Below are positions 26,169 through 35,724 of a stretch of DNA of 64,000 nt, piece after piece. The stretch lies in contig UQMF01000010.1 in NCBI GenBank assembly GCA_900542145.1, positions 1 to 64,000 of the forward strand. The letters are read 5' to 3'. The position numbers were made by a program, and so were the translations under genes. A model generated the notes under the pieces. The model worked only from the letters and a program-made list of their open reading frames with translations. It searched no databases and was not told the DNA's origin. Position 1 is the stretch's first letter; the number at the start of each line of letters is the position of its first letter. This stretch comes from an uncultured Oscillospiraceae bacterium. Lineage in GTDB: Bacteria > Bacillota > Clostridia > Oscillospirales > Ruminococcaceae.

Positions 26169-27776
26169 ATGCGCCCCACATTCCTGGGATTTGAAACACA
26201 GAAGCGTACTTTGCAGGTCGCACAGAAGAGCCTGGATATCGCAGGCAACAACGTTTCCAACATCAACACCATCGGCTACACCCGTCAGCGCGTGGATCTC
26301 TATTCCATGTACGTCAGCGGAAACCAGAGCCTCAGATGGTGCAGCAACACGAACAATCTCTCCCTCAACGGTCAGGGCGTCAACGCCTACGGCGTCAGCC
26401 AGACCAGGGATCAGTACATAGACAAGAGATACCGCGAGAACACCGCGGTAGAGGCGGAAACCGAAAAGTCCGTCAATATCCTCTCGGATATCGAGGACGT
26501 GCTCGACAACATCGACACCGACGGCCTGCAGTACTTCACCGAGCAGTACTTCAAGGCGCTCCAGGATTACTCCGTTGAGCGCCCGGACGCCGCCGAGGTG
26601 GCTACTATCGCCGCAAATTCCGCGGTCAACCTGTGCAGGCTCCTCAACGATTACAGCACCAAGCTCCAGGAGGTCGAGGATACCTACGTCGGCGAGATGG
26701 AGGACACCGTCGGATACGTCAACAACCTGCTCAGCGAGATAAACACCCTCAACGACCGTATCGCCAAGGAACTCATCAACTATCCGGACGAGTACGGTCC
26801 GAACGAGCTTTACGACCAGCTCAACATGTATATAGACGAGCTCGCGAACTACGGCGATATTTCCGTCACCAAGAACTCCAACGGGACATACTCCGTGGAT
26901 ATGGCAGGCGTGAATATAATCGACGGCGAGAAGTTCAAGGCAAACTACTTCGTCATGCAGGATTTCGCCAAGGCGGGCAACCAGGCGGCGCTCAACTTCG
27001 AGAGCGGCGAAGAGGTCAACCTCCACTCCGGCATTCTGAAATCCTATATCGACATGCTCAACGGCAACGGAGTTTACGCCACCGGCCGCCAGAACGGCAC
27101 CCACGGTATCGCCTACTACAAGACCGCTATCGACGAGTTTGCGCGCACCCTCGCGAACACATTCAACTCCGCGAACGGAGCGGACGATGACCCCAGACGC
27201 CAGATGTTTGTCGGCTACCCTGCCGGCGGCAAGGACCCCACCGCCGATGAGAACGGCGACGGCGAACTGGACGGAGGTTACTCCGAGGTAGTCATCACCG
27301 CCGGGAATATCCACGTTTCCACCGTGTGGAAGGAGAATCCTACCATGATCGGCATGGTGAAATCCATCGATGAAACCACCGGAAAGGCTGTCTACGGCTA
27401 TGATGAAACCACCGACAAGGACGGCAAGGCGAATCTCCAGAACACCAACGTGCTGTATCTGCTCTCCAGGTTCGAGAGCGGCGTGAAGTTCGGCAACGAG
27501 AACGACTTCAAGGGCAGCGTTTATCAGTATATTTCATTCCTGAGCGACAGGCTCGCGGAAACCATAAGCTACGAAACCAGCCGCAACGACACTGCGAAAT
27601 CCACCGTTGACACGCTTCTGGACGCCCGGGACGAGGTTTCCGGCGTGCAGATGGACGAGGAGGGTATCAACATGCTGAACTACCAGAAGTGGTACAGTGC
27701 TTCCTCCCGTATGCTGACGACCATGGACGACGCTCTGGATAAGCTCATCAACGGCACCGGCAGAGTGGGACTTTAA
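26169..27776 (+). CDS. flgK: Flagellar hook-associated protein 1
   Basis: 535 residues. Forms the first hook-filament junction ring. N-terminal rod-type motif AQKSLDIAGNNVSNINTIGY (ANNI(A)NxxTxGY class) and C-terminal block VQMDEEGINMLNYQKWYSAS are diagnostic. The middle is variable. Preceded by TAGGAGG. Length is typical. Confidence 0.96.
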   Translation: MRPTFLGFETQKRTLQVAQKSLDIAGNNVSNINTIGYTRQRVDLYSMYVSGNQSLRWCSNTNNLSLNGQGVNAYGVSQTRDQYIDKRYRENTAVEAETEKSVNILSDIEDVLDNIDTDGLQYFTEQYFKALQDYSVERPDAAEVATIAANSAVNLCRLLNDYSTKLQEVEDTYVGEMEDTVGYVNNLLSEINTLNDRIAKELINYPDEYGPNELYDQLNMYIDELANYGDISVTKNSNGTYSVDMAGVNIIDGEKFKANYFVMQDFAKAGNQAALNFESGEEVNLHSGILKSYIDMLNGNGVYATGRQNGTHGIAYYKTAIDEFARTLANTFNSANGADDDPRRQMFVGYPAGGKDPTADENGDGELDGGYSEVVITAGNIHVSTVWKENPTMIGMVKSIDETTGKAVYGYDETTDKDGKANLQNTNVLYLLSRFESGVKFGNENDFKGSVYQYISFLSDRLAETISYETSRNDTAKSTVDTLLDARDEVSGVQMDEEGINMLNYQKWYSASSRMLTTMDDALDKLINGTGRVGL

Positions 27777-27789
27777 GGAGGTAAGCTGA

Positions 27790-29337
27790 GTGAGAATAAC
27801 CAATTCAACGCTGCTGCGCAACTACGACAGGAATCTCAAGCGTATCTCCACACAGAAGTACGCTTCTGAGAACAAGATATATTCCGGCAGGCAGTACAAC
27901 CGTGCGAGCGAATCTCCGCTCAAGGCGACCAAGGCGCTCACCGTAAGAAAGCAGCTCTGGCACACCGAGCAGTATCAGGAGAACCTCAAGGTGGCGGATA
28001 AGTTCTACACCGAGGCGGAGACCTCCCTGCTCCAGGTATCCGAGCAGCTTGCCTCCGTCCGGGAAACGATAATCTACGCCTGCAACTCCACCAAGGACAA
28101 GGCGACAGACCTCAATATCCTCGCGGAGCAGCTTGAAACCAAGGCGAAGGAGATGTGCTCCATCTTCAACACCAACAGCGCGGAGCGTGCGATATTCGGC
28201 GGCGAGAGCAACAGCGATGAGCCTTTCACCATTGAATACGACGCAGACGGAAGAGCCACCACGGTGCTTTATCACGGCGTTCCCGTCAATGCTTACAGCA
28301 AAGAGAGCGACTTCCCGTATTCCAACGACGTCTACATCGACATCGGTATCGGTATGGTCATCACCGACAACCAGGAGGTCGATCCGCAGTCCGTGCTGAA
28401 GATATCCTTCAACGGCGCCGGCGTTTCCGGCTGTGGGTTCGAGGCAAGCGGAAAGGACAGCACGATACTCCGCCCGGACAGCCTCAGGAGCGGCACTGAT
28501 CAGGAGAACACCGTCAGAATGACCGCCGGCGGAAAGACTGTCACAGTCAAGTTCAAGGGCAGCAGGACCGACGATATACAGACTGCAATAAAGAACGCAT
28601 TCAACAACGCCGGCGTAACTGATCCTAAAAAGATACCCGTCATTGACACCAAGGGTCAGCTCACGATGGGCGACGGGAGCTCGGCGTATGTTTCGGAAAC
28701 GCCCTCCATCAACCTGGATCAGCTGAACGACGGACAGAACTACACCATCGACGTTTACGCCAGCGGTACGAAGAAAACCATCACGTTCACCGCCGGAGCG
28801 GATACCGCTGACACGGCGGCGAATATCCAGGCGAAGCTGGACGAGGCGTTCAAGAGGGAAAAGCACGTTCCCACCATCGACGACGATGGAAATATCAAGG
28901 TGGAATACCTCAACGCGAAGGGCGAAACGGTAAGCGAGAACGTCTACCTCGCCAAGAGCGATACCGGCACAAAGCCGGATATAAAGAACGGGGATACCTA
29001 CTCCAACAACTACCTCCAGGTGACGCTGGACGCTGCTGCGGCGCTCCGCAGAGGCGACATTGACTACGCGAACGCATGCATCGACAGGATCGTGAACTCC
29101 TCCGAGAATCTGCTTGTCGAGATCGCAGACCTGGGTAATTCCGAGGAGTATATCGAGTTCAACCAGAGCCGGTTCGACACGAGAACGCTCAACCTCAAGG
29201 AGCGCCAGAAGGATCTCGAGGCGACCGACCTTGAGAGCGAGATCACGCTGATGAAAACATACGAGGCTATCTACAACGCGTGCCTCCAGATGTCCAGCAG
29301 CATCGTGCCGAACAGCATTTTCAACTACATCAGCTGA
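27790..29337 (+). CDS. flgL: Flagellar hook-associated protein 3, enlarged
   Basis: 515 residues from GTG behind AAGGAGG; FlgL is usually around 300. Second junction protein, between FlgK and the filament. Conserved ends: ITNSTLLRNYDRNLKRI with SGRQYNRASESPLKATKAL at the N-terminus, and TLNLKERQKDLEATDLESEI with ALKTYE-like MKTYEAIYNACLQMSSSI at the C-terminus. An extra ~200-residue surface region (about 190-400) of beta-type, Asp/Thr/Gly-rich sequence sits between them, probably facing outward. Confidence 0.93.
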   Translation: MRITNSTLLRNYDRNLKRISTQKYASENKIYSGRQYNRASESPLKATKALTVRKQLWHTEQYQENLKVADKFYTEAETSLLQVSEQLASVRETIIYACNSTKDKATDLNILAEQLETKAKEMCSIFNTNSAERAIFGGESNSDEPFTIEYDADGRATTVLYHGVPVNAYSKESDFPYSNDVYIDIGIGMVITDNQEVDPQSVLKISFNGAGVSGCGFEASGKDSTILRPDSLRSGTDQENTVRMTAGGKTVTVKFKGSRTDDIQTAIKNAFNNAGVTDPKKIPVIDTKGQLTMGDGSSAYVSETPSINLDQLNDGQNYTIDVYASGTKKTITFTAGADTADTAANIQAKLDEAFKREKHVPTIDDDGNIKVEYLNAKGETVSENVYLAKSDTGTKPDIKNGDTYSNNYLQVTLDAAAALRRGDIDYANACIDRIVNSSENLLVEIADLGNSEEYIEFNQSRFDTRTLNLKERQKDLEATDLESEITLMKTYEAIYNACLQMSSSIVPNSIFNYIS

Positions 29338-29455
29338 CAGGTCAGCATTTGGTTTATTTGGGTTAGCATGCGCTGCCGGATAGTCCGGTAAGGCAGGGAA
29401 GCCGGCGCATTATAGTTATATATGGCAGGTTACAGACAACCAGGAGGTGTTGGAA
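29338..29455 (+). other. flgL-DUF6470 intergenic hairpin region
   Basis: About 118 bases without a gene. Contains the nested hairpin CTGCC-GGATAGTCC-GGTAA-GGCAG around 29372-29395. No promoter is convincing; transcription most likely reads through from flgL. Role unknown. Confidence 0.3.
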
Positions 29456-30082
29456 GTGAACAGCAATCTACTACAGATAACAACGATCCCGATATCCATC
29501 GAGATCAAGGTGACTAACGCTAAGTACGAGTATCCCGACGCTACGGAGCGTCAGCCGAAGGTGAACGTCACAAATACCCAGGGCGGCTATGTCATGAAGG
29601 CCGACCCCATCAAGGTGAACATCGACACCTATCAGGCGCGCAAGAGCCTGGGATACGGGCATATGAATGACGGCGATATGATGGCACAGAAGGCGCAGGA
29701 GGGATTTTCCCTTGCTTTCCAGGGCACGGCAAGAGTCGCGTCTGAGGGCAATATGCTTGCGAGAGGAATGTCCGCTTCGGAAATCGCGATCCAGAACGCC
29801 AGAGCCGGTGCAACAGTTGAAACTATCATGGAGTTCCTGCCGAAGGAGGGCGCAGACATCACCTTCGACGGCGGCACTCTCAGCATTGACTACCAGATGG
29901 GCGAACAGGACATCGACTGGGAAACCATGAACCAGCTGCCGATGGAGTTCGTCCCCGGAAGCGTGGAGCTTATCGTACGCGACAGACCCAGGGTCGAGAT
30001 AGAGTACCTCGGCGGTCCTATCTACTTCCCCAGGAGCGCGGACCCCGAGTACAAGCCCCCGGTGCTGGACGTCAAGGGCTGA
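29456..30082 (+). CDS. DUF6470-type flagellar operon protein
   Basis: 208 residues from GTG at 29456, eight bases behind AGGAGG; the in-frame GTG at 29447 overlaps that site and is rejected. Proteins like this occur between flgL and fliW in many Firmicutes flagellar operons and have no assigned job. Seen: LLQITTIPISIEIKVTNAKYEY at the start, broken here only by description, a central helical region (QKAQEGFSLAFQGTARVASE), and a C-terminal beta region ending in RPRVEIEYLGGPIYFP. No signal peptide. A role in assembly or secretion control is a guess from location. Confidence 0.7.
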   Translation: MNSNLLQITTIPISIEIKVTNAKYEYPDATERQPKVNVTNTQGGYVMKADPIKVNIDTYQARKSLGYGHMNDGDMMAQKAQEGFSLAFQGTARVASEGNMLARGMSASEIAIQNARAGATVETIMEFLPKEGADITFDGGTLSIDYQMGEQDIDWETMNQLPMEFVPGSVELIVRDRPRVEIEYLGGPIYFPRSADPEYKPPVLDVKG

Positions 30083-30116
30083 TCTATTCTGAAAGGAGCG
30101 GCGGCAATACGCCGGA

Positions 30117-30551
30117 ATGCCTATGAAGATAATTACCAGAGATTTTGGCGAGCAGGAAGTTGACGAGAGCAGGATCATCACGTTCCCTGAGGGAATAATC
30201 GGGTTTGAGGACAAGAAGAAGTACGCACTGCTCAGTCCGCTGGGCGATGAGAAGTTCCCGATGTGGCTCCAGGCGGTGGATTCAAAGGAGCCGTGCTTCG
30301 TGGTCTACGACCCGATGGAGATATACAGCGGATACAGGTTCGAGATATCCGATGAGGAGCAGGCAACGCTGCGCATAGACGAGGATTCCCCCTACCGCTG
30401 CCTTGCCGTTGCGATCGTCCCGGAGGACTACCGCAAGACGACCATCAATCTCCGCTGCCCCATCGTCGTCAATACGAAGGAGCGCATTGCGGCCCAGGTC
30501 ATTCTGACGGAGCATTATGAATTCAAGGCTCCGGTCTATGAGGAGGGCTGA
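30117..30551 (+). CDS. fliW: Flagellar assembly factor FliW
   Basis: 144 residues. FliW binds both flagellin and CsrA: it frees CsrA when flagellin accumulates and so closes a translational feedback loop. Typical sequence: IITFPEGIIGFEDKKKYALL, FPMWLQAVDSKEPCFVV, LRCPIVVNTKERIAAQVIL. A second in-frame ATG two codons later is an alternative start. csrA begins three bases after the stop. Confidence 0.95.
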   Translation: MPMKIITRDFGEQEVDESRIITFPEGIIGFEDKKKYALLSPLGDEKFPMWLQAVDSKEPCFVVYDPMEIYSGYRFEISDEEQATLRIDEDSPYRCLAVAIVPEDYRKTTINLRCPIVVNTKERIAAQVILTEHYEFKAPVYEEG

Positions 30552-30553
30552 GC

Positions 30554-30787
30554 ATGCTTGTTGTTACCAGAAAGACGGACGAGAGCCTGATAATTTCGGA
30601 TAATATCGAGATCACGGTCCTTGAAATAGGCAAGGACAAGGTGAAGATAGGCATAAACGCACCAAAAGAGATCAAAGTAATCCGCAGCGAACTGAAGGAC
30701 GCGCGCCAGACCAACGAACAGGCGGCGCATTCCTCCGGCAGCGCGATCGCGGAGCTGCTGAAGCAGCATAAACAGGAGGAGAACTGA
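30554..30787 (+). CDS. csrA: Carbon storage regulator CsrA
   Basis: 77 residues, normal length. RNA-binding dimer that blocks ribosome sites containing GGA, in Firmicutes chiefly that of flagellin. Starts MLVVTRKTDESLIISDNIEI and has VLEIGKDKVKIGINAPKEI. The C-terminal tail is a longer charged helix. Tightly coupled between fliW and fliD (fliD starts two bases after the stop). Confidence 0.97.
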   Translation: MLVVTRKTDESLIISDNIEITVLEIGKDKVKIGINAPKEIKVIRSELKDARQTNEQAAHSSGSAIAELLKQHKQEEN

Positions 30788-30788
30788 C

Positions 30789-33197
30789 ATGGCAGATACA
30801 ATGAGGATCAGCGGTCTTACCTCGGGATTTGATACCGAGAGCATGATCAAGCAGCTGATGTCGTCTTACCAGACGAAGATAGACAAGCAGAACCAGAAAC
30901 TCCAGAAGCTGAGCTGGCAGCAGTCCGCTTATCAGGACGTCACAAAGAAGATCACCGAGTTCAAGAACAAGTATTTCGATGTGCTCAAGCGCGATACATA
31001 TCTGATGAGCAGCTCCACCTTCAACAAGTTCACTTCCAGCGTGACCGCCACAAACGGCGCGGACACCACCGGGCTTACTGTAAGCACCACCAGCAACTCC
31101 GCTGCCGGAAGCTACAAGGTGAAACTCGCACAGCTCGCGACTTCTTCCAGGGCGGAGGGCGGCAATGTCAATGTCGCTAATTTCCGGCTCGATCTTGACA
31201 AGGCGGTGTCCGCCGGCGGTAAGGACGTCACAAACGCAGACGGCAGCAAGACCAGACAGTTTGAGCTTGCGCTTGACGTTAAGGTGGGAAGTGTTTCCAA
31301 AACCATTAATTTTGACGTAAGTGCAGCCCTTGACGCAGACGGCAATATCGCTGATAAGGACGCGCTGTATCAGGATCTGACCGACGCGCTCAATACAAAG
31401 CTTCAGGAAGGATTCGGATATTCCGGCAGGACCGGAAGCAATGCGACGGGTGCCACAGACTCTAACGGGAACGAGTGGTTCCTTCAGGCGGAACTTGGCG
31501 CTGACGGGAAGGTCGGCTTCAGGGTGGGCGGAAACTCCACCGTCACGGTTACTGAGAACAAGGGCAACTTCGGAATGGCGCAGGCTGCTTCAAGGGTCGC
31601 GGTTTCCACCGGCAGCGTTGTCACTGGCACCAACACCTTTGCGGTGGACATAGGCGGAAAGACGACAAATGTCAGCTTCGAGGGCGTTTCCACGACTTAT
31701 TATGACAGCCGCACCGTTTCCGGCAACGAGAGCATTCTCAAAGAGTTCAACGAGCTCAAGCTTGCCGCTTACCGCCGGGATAATAAATTATCCGACAATC
31801 AGACGGTAACACAGACGCAGCTTGATAATTATACCTACACCAGCGAACAGGCGGCAAAGGATAAGAATGCCGCTGCAATAAAGAAAGCGCTCGGAACCGC
31901 TCTCCCTGATTATTCGTTCACCCTTGACGGTTCCTATCTTACGGCAAAGAAGGGGTCGGAGAGCGTTGATTTCTCGCTGACTTCGGTTGACGGCGGTACT
32001 CTCGGACTTGCCAAGGCTTCCGCTTCAAACAAGATAAATACGTCTACCACGCTTGACTCGCTCGGTTTTAAGCCGGATTCTGACGGGAAGTATTCGCTGA
32101 AAATAAACGATACCGAGATCACCGTTGATAAGTACGCCACTGTTTCCACGCTCATGAGCGCTGTGAACAAGTCCGACGCCGGGGTGACGATGACATATTC
32201 TTCCCTCGCCAACAGCTTCATGGTTGAGGCCAACGAGAAGGGCGGAGCCGGCAGGGTGGATATACAGTCCGGCGACCTTGCAAAGGGTCTGGGACTCGCC
32301 GACGATAACGGCACCGTGGGCTACACCCAGGGGCAGAACTCCATCTTTGAGATCAACGGTCAGGAGATCTATCTCAACGACAATACTTACACCCTGGACG
32401 GAACCACGTTCACGTTCGACGATAATATGAAAGTCGGCGAAACCTACACTGCGACCATTTCCAAGGACGCAACCACCGTCAAGGACACCATCAAGAAGTT
32501 CGTTGAGGACTACAACCAGCTTATCGACGACGTTTACGGGCATATCGGCACGGCTCCGGCAACGGACAGCAGCGGCAACAAGTACGACCCGCTGACCGAC
32601 GACGAGCGCGACGAGATGAGCGAGGACGAGATCACCAAGTGGGAGGAGAAGGCAAAGCAGGGCGTTATCTACAACGACTCCACCGTTTCCTCCATCATGA
32701 GCCAGATACGCATTGCGCTCTACGGCAGCGTGACCATGGACGACGGCTCCAAGTTCGGTATCTACAACATGGGTATCAAGACCTCCAGCGAGTGGTCCGA
32801 GCACGGAAAGCTTGAGATCGACGAGGACGCTCTCGACAAGGCGTTCGAGAACAACCAGGACGCAATAATAAAGCTGTTCACCGACAGCAACACCGGTATC
32901 ATGGCAAAGGTCAACAAGGTCATGGACAGCGCCGTAAAGAGCACCGGCAAGGCTGAGAACAGGGGAACCCTGGTACGCAAGGCAGGCAAGGAGAACAGCT
33001 CCGTTACTGCCGACAGCACCATCTACAAGGAGATGAAGCGTATCCAGCAGCGCATGAGCGACCTCCAGACAAAGTACTCCGACAAGGAAGAATACTGGTG
33101 GAAGGTGTTCACCAACATGGAGAGCGCGCTGTCTGACCTGAACAGCCAGACAAGCTATATTTCCTCATATTTCGGCACTTCCGGCAACTATCAGTGA
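30789..33197 (+). CDS. fliD: Flagellar filament cap protein FliD
   Basis: 802 residues, at the long end of the family. FliD caps the growing filament and folds incoming flagellin. N-terminal RISGLTSGFDTESMIKQLMS and LSWQQSAYQDVTKKI are diagnostic; the C-terminal domain has VEDYNQLIDDVYGHI, GIYNMGIKTSSEWSEHGKLE and QMxxLNSQTSYISSYFGT-like ending. The middle carries long Ser/Thr/Asp-rich variable domains likely exposed on the cap. It starts two bases behind csrA. Confidence 0.95.
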   Translation: MADTMRISGLTSGFDTESMIKQLMSSYQTKIDKQNQKLQKLSWQQSAYQDVTKKITEFKNKYFDVLKRDTYLMSSSTFNKFTSSVTATNGADTTGLTVSTTSNSAAGSYKVKLAQLATSSRAEGGNVNVANFRLDLDKAVSAGGKDVTNADGSKTRQFELALDVKVGSVSKTINFDVSAALDADGNIADKDALYQDLTDALNTKLQEGFGYSGRTGSNATGATDSNGNEWFLQAELGADGKVGFRVGGNSTVTVTENKGNFGMAQAASRVAVSTGSVVTGTNTFAVDIGGKTTNVSFEGVSTTYYDSRTVSGNESILKEFNELKLAAYRRDNKLSDNQTVTQTQLDNYTYTSEQAAKDKNAAAIKKALGTALPDYSFTLDGSYLTAKKGSESVDFSLTSVDGGTLGLAKASASNKINTSTTLDSLGFKPDSDGKYSLKINDTEITVDKYATVSTLMSAVNKSDAGVTMTYSSLANSFMVEANEKGGAGRVDIQSGDLAKGLGLADDNGTVGYTQGQNSIFEINGQEIYLNDNTYTLDGTTFTFDDNMKVGETYTATISKDATTVKDTIKKFVEDYNQLIDDVYGHIGTAPATDSSGNKYDPLTDDERDEMSEDEITKWEEKAKQGVIYNDSTVSSIMSQIRIALYGSVTMDDGSKFGIYNMGIKTSSEWSEHGKLEIDEDALDKAFENNQDAIIKLFTDSNTGIMAKVNKVMDSAVKSTGKAENRGTLVRKAGKENSSVTADSTIYKEMKRIQQRMSDLQTKYSDKEEYWWKVFTNMESALSDLNSQTSYISSYFGTSGNYQ

Positions 33198-33203
33198 AAT
33201 AAC

Positions 33204-33227
33204 GCGGCGGAGTGAGCGCTCCGCCGC
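33204..33227 (+). other. Hairpin between fliD and fliS
   Basis: Perfect nine-base-pair stem GCGGCGGAG / CTCCGCCGC with loop TGAGCG, no T-run. It may protect the 3' end of processed fliD mRNA or adjust the fliS level rather than end transcription. Confidence 0.45.
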
Positions 33228-33256
33228 CACCATAAAGAAAACAGAGGGCACAGGTT

Positions 33257-33667
33257 ATGTCTAATCCCTATTCAGCATACAAGAAGCAGTCCGTAACGAC
33301 TATGACGCCGGTCGAGGTCGTCATCAAGCTGTACAGCGAAACCGAGCGGCAGCTCGCCATCGGTGTGAACGCAATACGCACCAAGGAGATCAAGAAGGCG
33401 CACGAATCCCTGATGAAGGCGCAGGAGTTACTGGGTGCTCTGCGCGGTTCACTTGACATGGACGTCCCGGTGTCGAAGAACCTCGATCAGCTGTACGAAT
33501 TCTTCCAGAGGACAGCGGAGAAGGCAAACATCAGGAAGGACGAGGATACCGCCGCCGAGGTGGAAAAGATCATTCCGATGGTCGGTGAACTGCGGGACGC
33601 TTTCACCCAGATAAGCCAGATGACCAAGGAAGAGATCGAGGCGCAGGAGAAGTCGCGCAAGAAGTAA
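33257..33667 (+). CDS. fliS: Flagellin-specific chaperone FliS
   Basis: 136 residues. Binds the flagellin C-terminus in the cytoplasm and stops early polymerisation. Typical N-terminus NPYSAYKKQSVTTMTPVEVV with IKLYSETERQLAIGVNAI, followed by helices with LGALRGSLDMDVPVSKNLD. Standard position after fliD. Confidence 0.94.
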   Translation: MSNPYSAYKKQSVTTMTPVEVVIKLYSETERQLAIGVNAIRTKEIKKAHESLMKAQELLGALRGSLDMDVPVSKNLDQLYEFFQRTAEKANIRKDEDTAAEVEKIIPMVGELRDAFTQISQMTKEEIEAQEKSRKK

Positions 33668-33683
33668 GCGGGAGGTGTTATTT

Positions 33684-34169
33684 ATGGCAGAGATCAAAGG
33701 CTGCGAGGGCGTTATCGCTCTGATGAAGCAGATCTACGAGGTGCTTCAGGAATACGAAAAGCAGACGGACGCCATGAGTAACGCCGATCTGGAAACCCTG
33801 CAGCAGGCGCTTTTCAACCGCAACGAGCTTATCGGCAGGCTTGAGGAGCTAAAGCAGCAGGTGGAGGGCGTGATCGAACTGGAGCTGAGCGAGGAACGCC
33901 AGCTGCTCAACGATCTTGTCCATGGCAGCTACGTCGGTATTGCGCTGGACGAACAGCACAAGGAACTACAGCTTATCCAGCGGAACATCACCGTGATAAA
34001 GCAGCGTATCGTTGACAAGGACCGGGTCATCTCCGGGCAGTTCAAGAGCCAGCACATGGATTCCCGGCGCGAACTGGAACAGCTCAAGCAGACGCGCCAG
34101 AAGATCGGCTACTACAACAGCGCGGTCGTCGGCAGGGCAACAGGGCAGTCGCTCAACAAGAATCTGTAA
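33684..34169 (+). CDS. FliT-like flagellar chaperone
   Basis: 161 residues from ATG at 33684, eight bases after GGGAGG; a GTG nine bases earlier is less likely. All-helical, with segments such as IYEVLQEYEKQTDAMSNADL and LIGRLEELKQQVEGVIELEL, the form of FliT/FlgN-type chaperones. FliT usually follows fliS and serves FliD. Sequence identity to known FliT is not clear, so the call leans on position and secondary structure. Last gene of the flagellar operon. Confidence 0.6.
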   Translation: MAEIKGCEGVIALMKQIYEVLQEYEKQTDAMSNADLETLQQALFNRNELIGRLEELKQQVEGVIELELSEERQLLNDLVHGSYVGIALDEQHKELQLIQRNITVIKQRIVDKDRVISGQFKSQHMDSRRELEQLKQTRQKIGYYNSAVVGRATGQSLNKNL

Positions 34170-34174
34170 TCAGT

Positions 34175-34212
34175 TATCCCCCGGGGTCAGGAACTCCGGG
34201 GGATAGTTTTTT
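34175..34212 (+). terminator. Terminator of the flagellar operon
   Basis: Ten-base-pair stem TATCCCCCGG (34175-34184) / CCGGGGGATA (34196-34205), then GTTTTTTG. Confidence 0.9.
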
Positions 34213-34228
34213 GTGCGTGAATAAAGGA

Positions 34229-34255
34229 ACGGGGCAGGCGATGAGCCTGCCCCGT
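34229..34255 (-). terminator. Terminator of the HtrA gene
   Basis: Perfect eleven-base-pair stem ACGGGGCAGGC / GCCTGCCCCGT with loop GATGA. On the minus strand it is followed by TTCCTTTATT, a modest U tail. Confidence 0.65.
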
Positions 34256-34274
34256 GTGGTTGATTCAGATGTTA

Positions 34275-35642
34275 TCAGCTTCCGCTGTATTCGGAGAGCT
34301 GTACATCGAATTTCACGGTCTTGTCGCGGCCGCGGCTGTCAGTCCTTACGACGGTGACGGTCACGGTGTCGCCGGGCTTCATGTCCTTGATGACCTCGGA
34401 AACCTCGTCAACGGAGCGTACCTCGGTGCCGTTGATGGCGGTGATGGTGTCGCCCACAACAAGCTCGCTGTTCGCGATCGCAAGGCTCTTGTCAATGTCC
34501 GTTACCAGAAGTCCGGGGGTCATGCCCTGGATCGCACCCAGGTAGTCGCTGACCTGAAGGCAGGTGATACCAAGTATCGGTCTGCCGGTTACATAGCCCT
34601 TGGTGATAAGGTCGCTGATGACTGTCTTTGCGTCGTTGATGGTGATCGCGAATCCCAGGTTCTCTGCGTTGTCGTTTACCAGCTTCATGTTGACTACGCC
34701 GACGACCTCGCCGTACATGTTGAACATTCCGCCGCCGGAGTTACCGCTGTTGATCGCGGTATCCGTCTGGATAGCGGATACGCTGTTGTCGTCGTATACC
34801 TGGCGGTTCAGTCCGGAAACCACGCCCTTGGACACGGAGGTTTCAAGTCCCAGCGGATTACCGATTACCACAACGTCGTCGCCCAGGCTCAGCTCATCGG
34901 AGTCGCCCAGTTTTGCGGCGGTCAGTCCCTCGGCGTCTATTTTCAGCACCGCAAGGTCGGTGTCGGTATCCGAGCCGAGCAGCTCGGCGTCGTAGCTGTT
35001 GGATACGCTGTCGCCGGTGTTGGGGTCGGTGGTGTTCACGTTTACGACCAGCCTGGATACGGGGTAAGTATCATTCTCTGCGACATGCGCGTTGGTCAGG
35101 ATATATCCGTCCTGGGAGATCACGATACCGCTGCCGGCGCCGTACAGGGTTTCCTGTCCACGGTAGTTGACGTAGACCTCAATGTACACGATGGAATCCT
35201 TGACAGCCTTCACGAGATCCCTTGTGTAGGCGTAGGTGCCGTCGCTGTTGTATTCCACGTTGCCGGAGGTGGTGTGACCGGAAACTCCCGACTGGAGGGA
35301 GTCGATCACCTCCTGTGCGTCGCTGGAGAGGCTGCTGCCGGAATCCTGGGAATCCGCGGAGCTTCCATCGGAGGAAGTCGTGGTGTCGGATACGGAGGAG
35401 CCGCTGACCATGCTCATCGCCTTGTTGGCGGCAAATGCGCCGCCGAATCCCGCACCGCCGCAGAGTACTGCGACCGCGGCGATAAGCGCAATGACCCTGC
35501 CGGTCTTGTGGGTGTTGGGCTTCTTCGGGGGCTGCGGCTCGGTGGAGAAGCTGCCCTGATATTGCTGGCTCTGTGTATCCTGACGGTTCATGCCGTTAGT
35601 GTTGTTCATATCGTTCATGTTATTGTTATTGTAGTCATACAT
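34275..35642 (-). CDS. htrA: HtrA/DegP-family serine protease, membrane anchored
   Basis: 455 residues. Asn/Gln-rich cytoplasmic N-terminus (1-47), transmembrane helix ~48-70, Ser/Asp linker, trypsin-like domain with catalytic His186 (TNAHVAEN), Asp229 (DTDLAVLKI) and Ser302 (NSGNSGGGMF), then one PDZ domain (GLLVTDIDKSLAIANSELVV, VGDTITAINGTEV). The usual GNSGGPL motif reads GNSGGGM here. Such proteases degrade misfolded surface proteins outside the membrane. It is the downstream neighbour of the SCIFF genes but has its own possible promoter. Confidence 0.93.
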   Translation of the reverse strand: MYDYNNNNMNDMNNTNGMNRQDTQSQQYQGSFSTEPQPPKKPNTHKTGRVIALIAAVAVLCGGAGFGGAFAANKAMSMVSGSSVSDTTTSSDGSSADSQDSGSSLSSDAQEVIDSLQSGVSGHTTSGNVEYNSDGTYAYTRDLVKAVKDSIVYIEVYVNYRGQETLYGAGSGIVISQDGYILTNAHVAENDTYPVSRLVVNVNTTDPNTGDSVSNSYDAELLGSDTDTDLAVLKIDAEGLTAAKLGDSDELSLGDDVVVIGNPLGLETSVSKGVVSGLNRQVYDDNSVSAIQTDTAINSGNSGGGMFNMYGEVVGVVNMKLVNDNAENLGFAITINDAKTVISDLITKGYVTGRPILGITCLQVSDYLGAIQGMTPGLLVTDIDKSLAIANSELVVGDTITAINGTEVRSVDEVSEVIKDMKPGDTVTVTVVRTDSRGRDKTVKFDVQLSEYSGS

Positions 35643-35724
35643 AGATCATTCAATCCTTTCACCGGTCATCGGATACTGTCCGGATACCGTTTCTCTTTTG
35701 TGATTACAGTATATCAATCCATTG

